A DNA stretch of 64,000 nucleotides, taken from Terriglobia bacterium (GTDB lineage: Bacteria; Acidobacteriota; Terriglobia; Bryobacterales; Bryobacteraceae). The notes beneath the pieces were generated by a model that ran no database searches, had not been told where the DNA came from, and worked only from the letters and a program-made list of their open reading frames with translations. Location: assembly GCA_020073345.1 (NCBI GenBank), contig JAIQFI010000029.1:62001-126000 (forward strand). The letters run 5' to 3'. Below are positions 27,237 through 34,928 of this stretch, piece by piece (positions within the stretch are counted from its first letter, which is position 1; each line of letters starts with the position of its first letter). The translations under genes were made by a program, and so were the position numbers.

Positions 27237-28157
27237 GTGGACGAGGCTCAGCGGCTGTACGGAGTGGTCCTTGAATCGCTCGACGAAGAGCAGGATGCCC
27301 AGGGCCTCGCTCGCCGGGCTTATCGAAGCCGGACGCAGTTTTATCGGTTGTTCCGGGCAATGATCGAGGAGACGCCGGTTGCCATGCGCCGCAGGCTACT
27401 GTTGGAAAGAGCGGCATGGCAGTTGTCTCATACCCAACTCTCGGTAACAGACATCAGTCTGCACGCAAATTATGGCTCGCTCGAAGCCTTCGCCAGGGCC
27501 TTCCGAAAAGCGTTCCGCGTTTCACCGAGCCTATATCGCCGCATGGGGGCGACGTACAATCACCTGCACGCGACGAACGGGATTCATCACCATTCCGGTA
27601 AGGGTTACACGAAAGGAGTTGGTCAATTCATGGACCTCTTTGATATTTTCTCCGGCCAGGAGTCTTGGCACACCCGCCGTCTACTCGATCTGGCGAAGAC
27701 GCTCACCGATGAGCAGCTGGACCGGCCGTTGAACAATCAGGTGAAGGTCTTTCCGTGGGATAGCCCGGACCAGAGTATGCGCCAGATTCTAGACCGCATA
27801 GTGGCGACTAAGGAAGTCTGGGCCGCGGCGATTACGGGCGGCAGCATGCCCGCAATGGATAGTGCTCCGCCGGCGGAGCGCACTCCTTCGGCCATGCTGG
27901 CACGCCTCGAGAGAGCTGACGCGGAGTTCCACGGGGTACTCAAGGATGTGCGCAACCGCAGTGCCTGGGACGACATGTTTGTCGATGCGCTGTGCGAACC
28001 GCCGGAGACTTTTACCTTTGGCGGCATGTTCGCGCACGTGATTACATTCAATTCCTACAGGCGGATGCTCGCAATGGACGCGCTGCGACGCCTGGGAGTC
28101 AAAGTGGAAGGTTTTGGCTGTCCCAGCGAGTATCTCGCGAACCTTGCGAGCGCGTGA
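27237..28157 (+). CDS. AraC-type HTH fused to a DinB-like domain
   Basis: Two-domain protein of 306 residues. Residues 1-110: AraC/XylS DNA-binding domain with RRAYRSRTQFYRLFRAMIEE as first helix-turn-helix and SVTDISLHANYGSLEAFARA plus FRKAFRVSPSLYRR as second. Residues 125-300: helical DinB/YfiT-like domain, FDIFSGQESWHTRRLLDLAK and FAHVITFNSYRRMLAMDALR, which carries some of the His residues of that metal-binding fold. GTG at 27237 is chosen because the HTH begins directly after it; a TTG at 27216 is possible. Probably a ligand- or stress-responsive regulator; the target is unknown. Confidence 0.75.
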   Translation: MDEAQRLYGVVLESLDEEQDAQGLARRAYRSRTQFYRLFRAMIEETPVAMRRRLLLERAAWQLSHTQLSVTDISLHANYGSLEAFARAFRKAFRVSPSLYRRMGATYNHLHATNGIHHHSGKGYTKGVGQFMDLFDIFSGQESWHTRRLLDLAKTLTDEQLDRPLNNQVKVFPWDSPDQSMRQILDRIVATKEVWAAAITGGSMPAMDSAPPAERTPSAMLARLERADAEFHGVLKDVRNRSAWDDMFVDALCEPPETFTFGGMFAHVITFNSYRRMLAMDALRRLGVKVEGFGCPSEYLANLASA

Positions 28158-28180
28158 GACCGTTCAGGACCCGAAGCGTC

Positions 28181-28753
28181 ATGTCGAAGAACGACGGGAT
28201 CATCGGGGTATCGGATCACGGCGGTTGGGCGGTGCTGGTGACGGTGACACGCGACGGGACGCTACTCGACCGTCGCCGCGTCGAACTGGTGGACGAGGAC
28301 CTGCCGAAGATTCCGCACCACAGCGAAGGGCAGGCGCTTCCCCTTCATGAGGCCGTGGCGCTGGTGGAGCGCGTACGGGTGTCGGCGGAACGGCACGCTA
28401 AGCTCGCCCTGGACGCCGTCGCGATGACGGTGCCCGGGCGCATCCTCGGCGTCGCGCTTCGCCAGTGCCCCGCGCTGCCACCAACTATTGCCGAACGGAT
28501 CAAGGACTACCGGTCACAGAACGTCGCCGACTGGGTGATGTATCGCAAGGCGCTAGCCGCCGCGGCCGAGGCGCGCGGTTGGGCCGTCCACTGGTACGAC
28601 GCGAAGAAGGTGTTTGATGCAGCGAGCGAGGCGCTGCGCATCGAGGACCTCGATGCCCACTTCCTCCAGCTGAGGAGGTCCATCGGGTCGCCCTGGGGCA
28701 AGGATCACAAGGTCGCGATGGCAGCGGCGATCGTCGCGGCTAGGGCGCGCTAG
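28181..28753 (+). CDS. Conserved hypothetical protein
   Basis: 190 residues, start ATG at 28181, 23 bp after the AraC-DinB gene and so probably in its operon. Seen: an N-terminal GIIGVSDHGGWAVLVTVTRD that could be the first hairpin of an RNase H/actin-type fold, HAKLALDAVAMTVPGR in the middle and a helical, Trp-containing C-terminus (WGKDHKVAMAAAIVAARAR). No catalytic motif is convincing and I do not recognise the family. Soluble, no signal peptide. Confidence 0.6.
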   Translation: MSKNDGIIGVSDHGGWAVLVTVTRDGTLLDRRRVELVDEDLPKIPHHSEGQALPLHEAVALVERVRVSAERHAKLALDAVAMTVPGRILGVALRQCPALPPTIAERIKDYRSQNVADWVMYRKALAAAAEARGWAVHWYDAKKVFDAASEALRIEDLDAHFLQLRRSIGSPWGKDHKVAMAAAIVAARAR

Positions 28754-29135
28754 AGGTAGGCAGCAGGCTCGACGGAAAAGCCCGGCAAGTAACGTGTCTT
28801 GGAAGGGATCGTGCCCGATAAGTCCCGTAGTGTAGATCTATGTTGCGCCGTTTTGTGCGATCTACGTCTTTTGACGGGGTCGCCGAATGTATGGAGCGCC
28901 TAGTCTCACCCCAGCCGAGCCCCCGGGCGTCAATTTCCTTGCGAGGACGGCCGCCGGAAGTCTCATCTTTCGCTCTTCGATATGCGGGCCTCCCTTGCCG
29001 GTTGCAGTTATTTCTATGAGAGCCAGAGCGCGGCGCGCGCTATGGCCCGCGCGACAAACCGACCTGATTTTCAACCGTTTTGCTGTCAAACCAGATGCTG
29101 AGATCATCAACTAGCAGCTAAGTGCTTTTAGATTG
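28754..29135. other. 382-bp intergenic region left of tRNA-Arg
   Basis: No gene is supported; small open frames on both strands have no ribosome site. It includes an imperfect inverted repeat, GTAGATC at 28832-28838 and GATCTACG at 28859-28866. CAGCTAAGTGCTTTTA just before the tRNA 3' end recurs almost exactly at 30450-30465 inside the element. Confidence 0.4.
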
Positions 29136-29212
29136 TGGTGCGCCCGGCATGACTCGAACATGCGACCTTCTGGTTCGTAGCCAGACGCTCTATCCAACTG
29201 AGCTACGGGCGC
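29136..29212 (-). tRNA. tRNA-Arg (anticodon ACG)
   Basis: All arms are present on the minus strand: acceptor GCGCCCG/CGGGCGC, D-arm GCTCAGTTGGATAGAGC, anticodon stem TCTGG/CCAGA with loop CTACGAA (ACG), variable AGGTC, T-arm GCATGTTCGAGTCATGC, and an encoded CCA. It decodes CGN codons after A34-to-inosine editing. Its 5' half lies in a 46-bp sequence repeated at 50342-50387. The DNA upstream of the gene now belongs to the inserted element, so its promoter may be element-supplied. Confidence 0.95.
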
Positions 29213-29216
29213 GCGC
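29171..29216. repeat. attL-type core: 46-bp repeat covering the tRNA-Arg 5' half
   Basis: Identical over 46 bp to 50342-50387, starting TGGTTCGTAGCCAGACGCTC and ending ACGGGCGCGCGC. It covers the anticodon loop to the tRNA 5' end plus four upstream bases. The bases outside both ends differ between copies, which fixes the limits. Confidence 0.9.
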
Positions 29217-29340
29217 TTTCAATCACTTGCAGACCAGCGCTCAAATTTAGAGCATCTGGTTGTGGAACGTTGAAGCTCGTCGGTCGTGGTCTTCACGCTA
29301 CTCGTCTGACCTCGTCCCACAGTGTCAGCCTATCACAGCC

Positions 29341-30153
29341 GTGGACCAATTCACAGAGTTCCTCAAGGAGCGACGCTATCTTCTGAACGTCTCACCAGCG
29401 ACTATCGTGTACTACGAGTGCGCGTTCAAAGCGTGGCAGAAACACGGGAACGGAGATCCCAAGACCTGGATTGTCAACATGCGGCAGGCGGGCATTTCGC
29501 CCGTCTCGTGCAACACCTACATTTGCGCTCTTAACGCCTTTTGGAAGTGGGCCGGGGAGCCGCATCACCTGAGGTATCTCAAAGAGGAGGAAAAAGCGTT
29601 GGCGACCTTAAGCGCTGACCAAGTTCAACGCATTGTCCGCTTCAGGCCCAAGGGGTGCAACCTCTCACGAGCGCATCTACTGGCCCTCCTGCTGTTGGAC
29701 ACTGGCTTGCGCTTCGCAGAAGCTCTCAATCTGCGCTGGGAGGACATTGACCTTGAGAGCCTGCTGGTGAAGGTGGTCGGTAAGGGCGGGAAGCATCGTG
29801 TCGTACCAATTTCATTTGAGGGCCGGAAAGCGCTGTTCAAGTGGAAACAGCAGAGTAAATTCGATCATGTCTTTGCCACCAGGAACGGTACACTACCAAC
29901 CCAGCGCAATGTTGGCCGGGACTTCGCGCTGCTGGGGGAGCGGGCAGGCATTCAGGGTGTGAGATTCTCACCCCACACGTTCAGGCACACCTTCGCCGTG
30001 AGCTACCTGCGGGCTGGCGGCAACGTGCTGTACCTCCAGCGCATCCTTGGCCACAGCACTCTAGAGATGACCAGCAGGTATACGCGCAGCTTAGGGACGG
30101 AGGACCTTCAGGCGGTACATGATCGGTTGTCGCTGTTGAGTAGGAGGTGCTGA
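29341..30153 (+). CDS. Tyrosine recombinase/integrase (tRNA-proximal)
   Basis: Site-specific DNA recombinase, probably the integrase of the element. Seen: SAM-like core-binding domain (DQFTEFLKERRYLLNVSPAT to NAFWKWAG), then the catalytic domain with Arg in LDTGLRFAEALNLRW, Lys in VVGKGGKHRVVPIS, HTFRHTFAVSYLRAGG (HxxR), LGHSTLEMTSRYTRS with the final His and nucleophile Tyr. All six residues are present. The GTG at 29341 is chosen because the core-binding domain begins there; the frame is open to a TTG at 29260, but those residues look noncoding. It starts 125 bp from the tRNA-side repeat and reads inward. Confidence 0.88.
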   Translation: MDQFTEFLKERRYLLNVSPATIVYYECAFKAWQKHGNGDPKTWIVNMRQAGISPVSCNTYICALNAFWKWAGEPHHLRYLKEEEKALATLSADQVQRIVRFRPKGCNLSRAHLLALLLLDTGLRFAEALNLRWEDIDLESLLVKVVGKGGKHRVVPISFEGRKALFKWKQQSKFDHVFATRNGTLPTQRNVGRDFALLGERAGIQGVRFSPHTFRHTFAVSYLRAGGNVLYLQRILGHSTLEMTSRYTRSLGTEDLQAVHDRLSLLSRRC

Positions 30154-30671
30154 GCCTTTCGCACGCTTCGTGGGGCATTTTCTCACCCGGCGGCCGCCCT
30201 CGAACATGGCGACAACCATTCCGCGAGGTTTTTCGGGGGCTGTCGATGTGGAAGACGCTGCGCGGAACAACCCCACGCCTCTCGCACTTGTGAGTCTGTG
30301 TTTGCGTGTCAAAGACTCAGCAGGATGTGCTGTGTTTTCAATGCGCGAAAAAAAAGGCGTCTGCGATTTAACGCGACACCCCGCCGATGTGCCTTGGATG
30401 TGCTTCATTTTATTGAGCGCGAGTTTGTGATTTCATGTCACAGACTCGACCAGCTAAGTGCTTTATGCACAATGAGTTAGACTTGACGCCGCAGGAACTT
30501 TCTGCTACGATGGTTTCATCGTTTTGATGTCAGGTGGCTCGACGGAGCATGCTGGCATCCCAGCCGGAAGAAGGCCTTTTTCCGGTCATTTGAGCCTGTC
30601 GCAATCTCCACGGTGGAGGTGTGCGCGTGCTCACCCCATAGACCCTAAAACCGAAAGACAGGAGTATACGT
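30154..30671. other. 518-bp intergenic region with two hairpins sharing a half-site
   Basis: No gene is supported. Two inverted repeats carry the same arm: TGAGTCT/AGACTCA (30291-30297, 30313-30319) and AGTTTGTGA/TCACAGACT (30422-30446, 8 of 9 paired). They lie between the integrase and the excisionase-type HTH gene, where binding sites of a recombination directionality factor or of a repressor would be expected. CAGCTAAGTGCTTTA (about 30450) also occurs beside the tRNA at 29114. Confidence 0.45.
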
Positions 30672-30854
30672 GTGCAACAAATTGCTATCGGAGTGAAGGA
30701 GGCGGCCGCGCGCCTTGGCGTAAGCCATTGGGCTGTTCGGCAGTGGATCAAACAGGGGAAGCTGCGCGCCGTGAGGCTCGGCAGGCGGGTCCTCATTGAG
30801 CCAGCGGAGTTGGAGCGCCTTGTGGAACAAGGCAGAACGGAGGTGAAGCAATGA
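30672..30854 (+). CDS. Excisionase-family HTH DNA-binding protein
   Basis: 60-residue single-domain protein. IGVKEAAARLGVSHWAVRQW followed by IKQGKLRAVRLGRRVLIEPA is the winged MerR-like 'helix-turn-helix 17' (excisionase) fold. GTG start with AGGAG 7 bases before. In integrative elements such proteins steer the recombinase toward excision or repress the lytic-type operon; either is plausible here. The stop overlaps the next gene by ATGA, so it is first in a coupled operon. Confidence 0.85.
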   Translation: MQQIAIGVKEAAARLGVSHWAVRQWIKQGKLRAVRLGRRVLIEPAELERLVEQGRTEVKQ

Positions 30855-31030
30855 CGGCCTCCAATGAGAGCGCGATGGCGCTCATGACCGGCCTCGCCGA
30901 GCAAGGCTTCTGGGGTGTCTTGACCCTGAAGTTCCAGCGCGGCCAGATCGTGCACATCACGAAGGAAGAGAGTATTCAGCCAGTACCGAACAATCGGAGG
31001 AACCATGAACAACACGACAAGAGTAACTGA
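30851..31030 (+). CDS. DUF2292-like small protein
   Basis: 59 residues, too short for most gene callers. The core GFWGVLTLKFQRGQIVHITK followed by EESIQP matches the single hairpin-and-strand pattern of the DUF2292 (YezD-like) family, whose function is unknown. Its ATG overlaps the HTH stop (ATGA), and its 3' end overlaps the start of the P-loop gene by 26 bases in another frame; GGAGG within its coding sequence serves that next gene. The tight packing supports it being real. Confidence 0.7.
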   Translation: MTASNESAMALMTGLAEQGFWGVLTLKFQRGQIVHITKEESIQPVPNNRRNHEQHDKSN

Positions 31031-32303
31031 ACCTGGGCTGCATAACACCCAAAATGTGGAGCGCGGGGAAACGACCGTCAGGCGGACCGTCGATCTGGTG
31101 GTAAATCGCTTCTATCCCAACCTCCTCGAACCCGTCCATGCGTGCTTGGCGGTGTTTGGCGCGATGTCACTGAAGGGCCGGACCAAGCCGCTATCGCTTA
31201 TCTTCGAGACAGCTTCCGGCTACGGCAAGACGGCATGTTTGCAGATGGTGTTCCCGACACCGGGATCGCCAGTCAAGAATCACGTTTACCGGAGCGACAA
31301 GTTCTCGCCGAAGTCCTTTGTGACTCACGCGGCGGCCCTCGCATCCAACGAACTCGATGCGCGTGACCTCCTGCCCAGACTCGCAAACAAGGTGCTGGTG
31401 ACTAAAGAGCTTGCGCCGATCTTCCGGGGACGCGAAGAAGAATTGCAGAGCAACTTCTCGGTCCTCATCTCCGTCCTCGACGGCAAGGGGTTCACATCCG
31501 ACAGCGGAATGCGCGGCCAGCGGGGCTATGACACGCCAATTCTGTTTAACTGGCTGGGCGCAACCACGCCCCTACCCCCGACGACGCACCGTATGATGGC
31601 CCAGCTCGGCACGCGATTACTGTTCTACGAAGTTCCCGCCATTGAACCGACGGAAGAACAGCTCATGGACTACGCGGAGAAGGATGATGCCGGAGAAGCT
31701 GAGGTCGAATGCCAGAAAGCTGTTAACTCGTTTCTGGCGGACTTTTTCAGCCGCCACCCCGTCGGGAGCTACCCGGCGGACGACATGCCGATACCCGAGG
31801 AACTGTTGCGGCAAATCGTTCGATGGGCGAAACTCCTGGCCCACGGGCGCGCGGAGATCAAGTTCGAGAAGGTAGGCCCTGACTGGAGGCCCGTCGCCGT
31901 CGGTACGCCTGAAGGCCCGTTCAAGATCGTAAACTACCTGAAAGAAATTGCGAGGGGTCACGCCCTCATACACGACAGGACCGCCGTCAATGAGGCAGAC
32001 CTGGGGCTCGTCGCCGAGGTTGCGCTGTCCTCGCTGCCAGGCCACCTTCGGCCTATCGTGCGGCTACTGCGAAAGCAGGGATTCGCCGAAACGGGGGAGT
32101 GCGCCAAACGCTGCCGCGTGAGCCCACCAACCGTGAGGAACTACTTCAAGGAGCTTGATCTCCTGGGGATCGCGGCCCTTACAGAAGGAAGCCCGGAGTC
32201 CAACCAACCCCACCGACTGGCCCTCAGCCACCAATACGGTTGGATGCGCAACCTTGAAAGCAATGTGTACGTGTCGGTAGGAGGGGAAGAAGTGAGCAGT
32301 TAG
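31005..32303 (+). CDS. P-loop ATPase with C-terminal winged helix, probable replication/helper protein
   Basis: 432 residues. Walker A ASGYGKT at about residues 70-76, after SLIFET; a Walker-B-like strand KVLVTKELAPIF; sensor-like ILFNWLGATTPLPP. The C-terminus has a winged-helix pattern (FAETGECAKRCRVSPPTVRN, YFKELDLLGIAAL). No signal peptide. The layout recalls plasmid/phage helicase or DUF3987-like replication proteins, but no close family is recognised. It forms an operon with the HTH and DUF2292-like genes and ends before a terminator-like hairpin. Confidence 0.7.
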   Translation: MNNTTRVTEPGLHNTQNVERGETTVRRTVDLVVNRFYPNLLEPVHACLAVFGAMSLKGRTKPLSLIFETASGYGKTACLQMVFPTPGSPVKNHVYRSDKFSPKSFVTHAAALASNELDARDLLPRLANKVLVTKELAPIFRGREEELQSNFSVLISVLDGKGFTSDSGMRGQRGYDTPILFNWLGATTPLPPTTHRMMAQLGTRLLFYEVPAIEPTEEQLMDYAEKDDAGEAEVECQKAVNSFLADFFSRHPVGSYPADDMPIPEELLRQIVRWAKLLAHGRAEIKFEKVGPDWRPVAVGTPEGPFKIVNYLKEIARGHALIHDRTAVNEADLGLVAEVALSSLPGHLRPIVRLLRKQGFAETGECAKRCRVSPPTVRNYFKELDLLGIAALTEGSPESNQPHRLALSHQYGWMRNLESNVYVSVGGEEVSS

Positions 32304-32313
32304 GGGGACGAAC

Positions 32314-32343
32314 GCTGGGTGCACCCTGACAGGTGCACCCGGC
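32314..32343 (+). terminator. Terminator-like hairpin
   Basis: GCTGGGTGCACC-ctgaca-GGTGCACCCGGC forms a 12-bp stem with one G-U pair and a 6-base loop, 11 bp after the P-loop gene stop. Only a weak T-run (TTTC) follows, so intrinsic termination may be partial. The perfect inner arms could also be a protein-binding site. Confidence 0.55.
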
Positions 32344-32910
32344 TTTCAAGGTCCCCTTCGTATTGTTGGATGAGTTGGAGAGGGTGTCAGGGCTATTTCG
32401 GGGCAATTTCGGGCGATAATTCCCGCCAAGCGGTGCCACTCAATCCGACTCAGTGCACGTCGATGCGCCTGAGTGCTGGTGCGGGGGCGCGAACGGCGCG
32501 AAATAGGGCGCGAGCGGGCTCCAGGCACCAAAATCGACCTGTTGAGCGTCGGCTAGGCCGAACGGCCCTTCGGGCCTTCCGAAGCGTAAGCGGAGGAAGG
32601 TGGGTGCTCACTCCTTTCGCGCCAGGTCGGCCCAAGCCTGCCCCGGCATTCGTTGGCCTGCCGTGTCTCCAGGCCGGGACGGCCCCCGGCGCTTGCCGCA
32701 CCCGCCCGACCAGCCGTTCCCGCGTGGGGATGGCCTCTTCGGGCCGCGCGCTCCCGTCACAGTTCCGCCATTCATCTTCGACAAGTCCATGTCCAGTGTG
32801 GACGCCGGGACGCGCGTTCTCTCCGCGCTCACGAGAAGCGTACAATGGCTACCGTCCCCTGCCGATGGGGCAGCTAATATGGTGCCCATTTTCCGCCGAT
32901 TAGTGTTCAA
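32344..32910. other. 567-bp GC-rich intergenic region
   Basis: No gene is supported. There is a short hairpin, GGCCCTTCGGGCC (32567-32579), and GC-rich sequence with many CGCG-type repeats. Open frames on both strands are low-complexity Arg/Pro/Ser-rich and have no ribosome site. Confidence 0.35.
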
Positions 32911-34653
32911 ATGCCTGAATGCACTAAGTGCTTCGCCGAGCATAAGGAACTTTTCCTTGGCTCCGTCTGCGCCGATTGCGTCGATAACCTTGACCGGCGA
33001 TGGGCAGCTTGTACAGCGACGGATTGGGTGCTCATTTGCGGGTGGGGAGATCTCATTAGCTATCCGCCTTCGGTAGTCACCTTTTTGGGCGCGCTGCTCG
33101 AAATTCAGGGGTTTGGGGAACACGGTTCTTTTTGCGTCTTTGGGTCTTTTCCTCCTATCGATTCGTTACGCCTACCTAGCCCTGAAGCCGAGCGGTTCAG
33201 CGCAGAGCCGCGAGCGCGAGAAGTGCTCAGCCGCTACATCTACCGCAATACCACGTACGCAGAGATGAAGGCGCATTGGGCGACCATTCCCTTTGTTTCC
33301 GACCCGCCAAGTGACCGAGACATAGGGGGACCGTATCCCGATGATTTGCCACAAATGGGGATCACGACAGGTTGCGGAACGGTTACCGACATTGTTGATC
33401 GGATCATTCGACCAGCGAGGGCAGAGGAGATAACGCTAGCAGAGGCTCTGGAGCGGGACGCCCAGCGGCATCAGGAGAGCGCGAAAATCCTTGCAGGTTG
33501 GGGATTCAATGAGTACGGGAAGGTGCTCGATGTCGTCGTTGAGACACATGCGCAGCAACGGGCTGAGCGGGCTTGGGAAGAGACTAGAGCAAGGTTTGCA
33601 CAGCTAGGCTTGCTCAAAGGATCGCTTTTCGACTACGAGAAAGAAATCCAGGCGTTCTATTCGGAAGACATCCGAGCGCTTCAGAGATTCAAACACGAAC
33701 CCCACTATGTTCAACGCGCCGCCGCAATTCGGAGCCTGTGCGAATGGTCTAAGGAATACGCGGCCAGCGGTGGCCGAATCATGAGCCCGTTCGATGGGTA
33801 CATTCGTGTCCCCGTCACTCACTTAGTACGATTCTCAAAGGTCGGTGATACGGACCCCAGTCCACCGCGCGGCCTATCGCAAGTCGCGGGAATGGCGGAC
33901 CTGAAAGAACAGCTAGCACACGAAGTCATCGGGCCTTTCAAGGACCCCGAACTCTACCGCCGCTACCGTGTGTCGCTGCCGAACGGAATCCTCTTCTACG
34001 GCCCACCCGGCTGCGGCAAGACGTACATCGCACGGAGCTTGGCTGAAGAACTCGGCTGGTCCTTCCAGTACTGCCGTCCATCGGACGTGGCAAGCCCCTA
34101 CATCCACGACACCGTAAGCAGAATCCGCGCCGTCTTCGCCGCCGCTACTGAGAAGGCTCCGTCAATCGTGTTCATTGATGAGTTCGAGGCATTCGTACCG
34201 GCGCGTTCGGAACTCGGCGGCCATCAGCAGTACAAGGCCGAGGAAGTGAATGAGTTTTTGGCGAACCTGGAGGGTTGCGCCGAACGTAAGGTCCTGGTGA
34301 TCGCCGCAACGAACGAACCCGATAAGATCGATCCGGCTGTCCGCCGGAGCGGACGCTTTGACAAGCTGATTTTCATTGGGCCTCCCGACGCCGAGGCTCG
34401 CCGCGCCATGTTGGAGTTTCACCTTCACGACCGGCCAGTAGAGGCTTTGCTCGACGCCGCCGGTATCGCGACGGTTCTCGACGGCTATTCAGCAAGCGAC
34501 ATCAAACTGCTGGTGGATGAAGCCTCCCGCATGGCACTGAAACGGGCCGAGACCATCTCAACCAGCACCTTACTCGCGGCGCTGGAGCGCGTTCCCGCCT
34601 CCATCACTACAGACGACGTGCAGCGGTATTCCGCATTCCGCGCACGCGGCTAA
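32911..34653 (+). CDS. AAA+ ATPase with N-terminal zinc ribbon
   Basis: 580 residues. N-terminal four-Cys zinc site (C4, C7, C20, C23 in ECTKC...CADC), a unique region of about 300 residues with no recognised fold (starts DWVLICGWGDLISYPPSVVT), then an FtsH/Cdc48-class AAA+ domain: Walker A GPPGCGKT at about 364-371, Walker B IVFIDEFEAF, sensor 1 VLVIAATNEP and arginine-finger region VRRSGRFDKLIF. Proteins of this class remodel or unfold partners. No protease or membrane segment is attached. Within a mobile element it could be a defence or maintenance factor, but that is inference. Confidence 0.82.
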   Translation: MPECTKCFAEHKELFLGSVCADCVDNLDRRWAACTATDWVLICGWGDLISYPPSVVTFLGALLEIQGFGEHGSFCVFGSFPPIDSLRLPSPEAERFSAEPRAREVLSRYIYRNTTYAEMKAHWATIPFVSDPPSDRDIGGPYPDDLPQMGITTGCGTVTDIVDRIIRPARAEEITLAEALERDAQRHQESAKILAGWGFNEYGKVLDVVVETHAQQRAERAWEETRARFAQLGLLKGSLFDYEKEIQAFYSEDIRALQRFKHEPHYVQRAAAIRSLCEWSKEYAASGGRIMSPFDGYIRVPVTHLVRFSKVGDTDPSPPRGLSQVAGMADLKEQLAHEVIGPFKDPELYRRYRVSLPNGILFYGPPGCGKTYIARSLAEELGWSFQYCRPSDVASPYIHDTVSRIRAVFAAATEKAPSIVFIDEFEAFVPARSELGGHQQYKAEEVNEFLANLEGCAERKVLVIAATNEPDKIDPAVRRSGRFDKLIFIGPPDAEARRAMLEFHLHDRPVEALLDAAGIATVLDGYSASDIKLLVDEASRMALKRAETISTSTLLAALERVPASITTDDVQRYSAFRARG

Positions 34654-34666
34654 CCGCGACCGCCTA

Positions 34667-34924
34667 CTAAGCGGCTTTCGCCTTCCGCGCCGCCCACTTC
34701 TTCCGCTGCGCCGCAGCCATACGCTTTCGCGTGGCGGCACTGAAGCGCCTCCCATTCGGAACAGTTGATGTAGCGAGGCTGGCGTGGTCAATTGTTGATG
34801 CCATTCCCACTTTGGTGGGCGGCCTCTGCGCTTGCCCATGATTCACGTAGACGGCGGGCAATGCGGACTCTGCACCCACTTCGGGGAGACGCATCTTGGA
34901 AGGCGATGATAACGCTCCGCGCAT
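34667..34924 (-). CDS. Small basic protein with AAAQxKKWAA tail
   Basis: Short frame whose C-terminus, FSAATRKRMAAAQRKKWAAR, is a Lys/Arg/Ala helix very similar to the tail of the small protein at 39993-40103. Such tails look nucleic-acid binding. The start is uncertain: ATG at 34924 gives 85 residues, ATG at 34804 gives 45, and the latter covers the conserved part. It converges on the AAA+ gene. Function unknown. Confidence 0.5.
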   Translation of the reverse strand: MRGALSSPSKMRLPEVGAESALPAVYVNHGQAQRPPTKVGMASTIDHASLATSTVPNGRRFSAATRKRMAAAQRKKWAARKAKAA

Positions 34925-34928
34925 TGGG

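Noticed and set aside
32319-32903. 194-residue plus-strand frame after the P-loop gene
   Set aside because: Arg/Pro/Ser-rich, no ribosome site, overlaps other equal-length chance frames.
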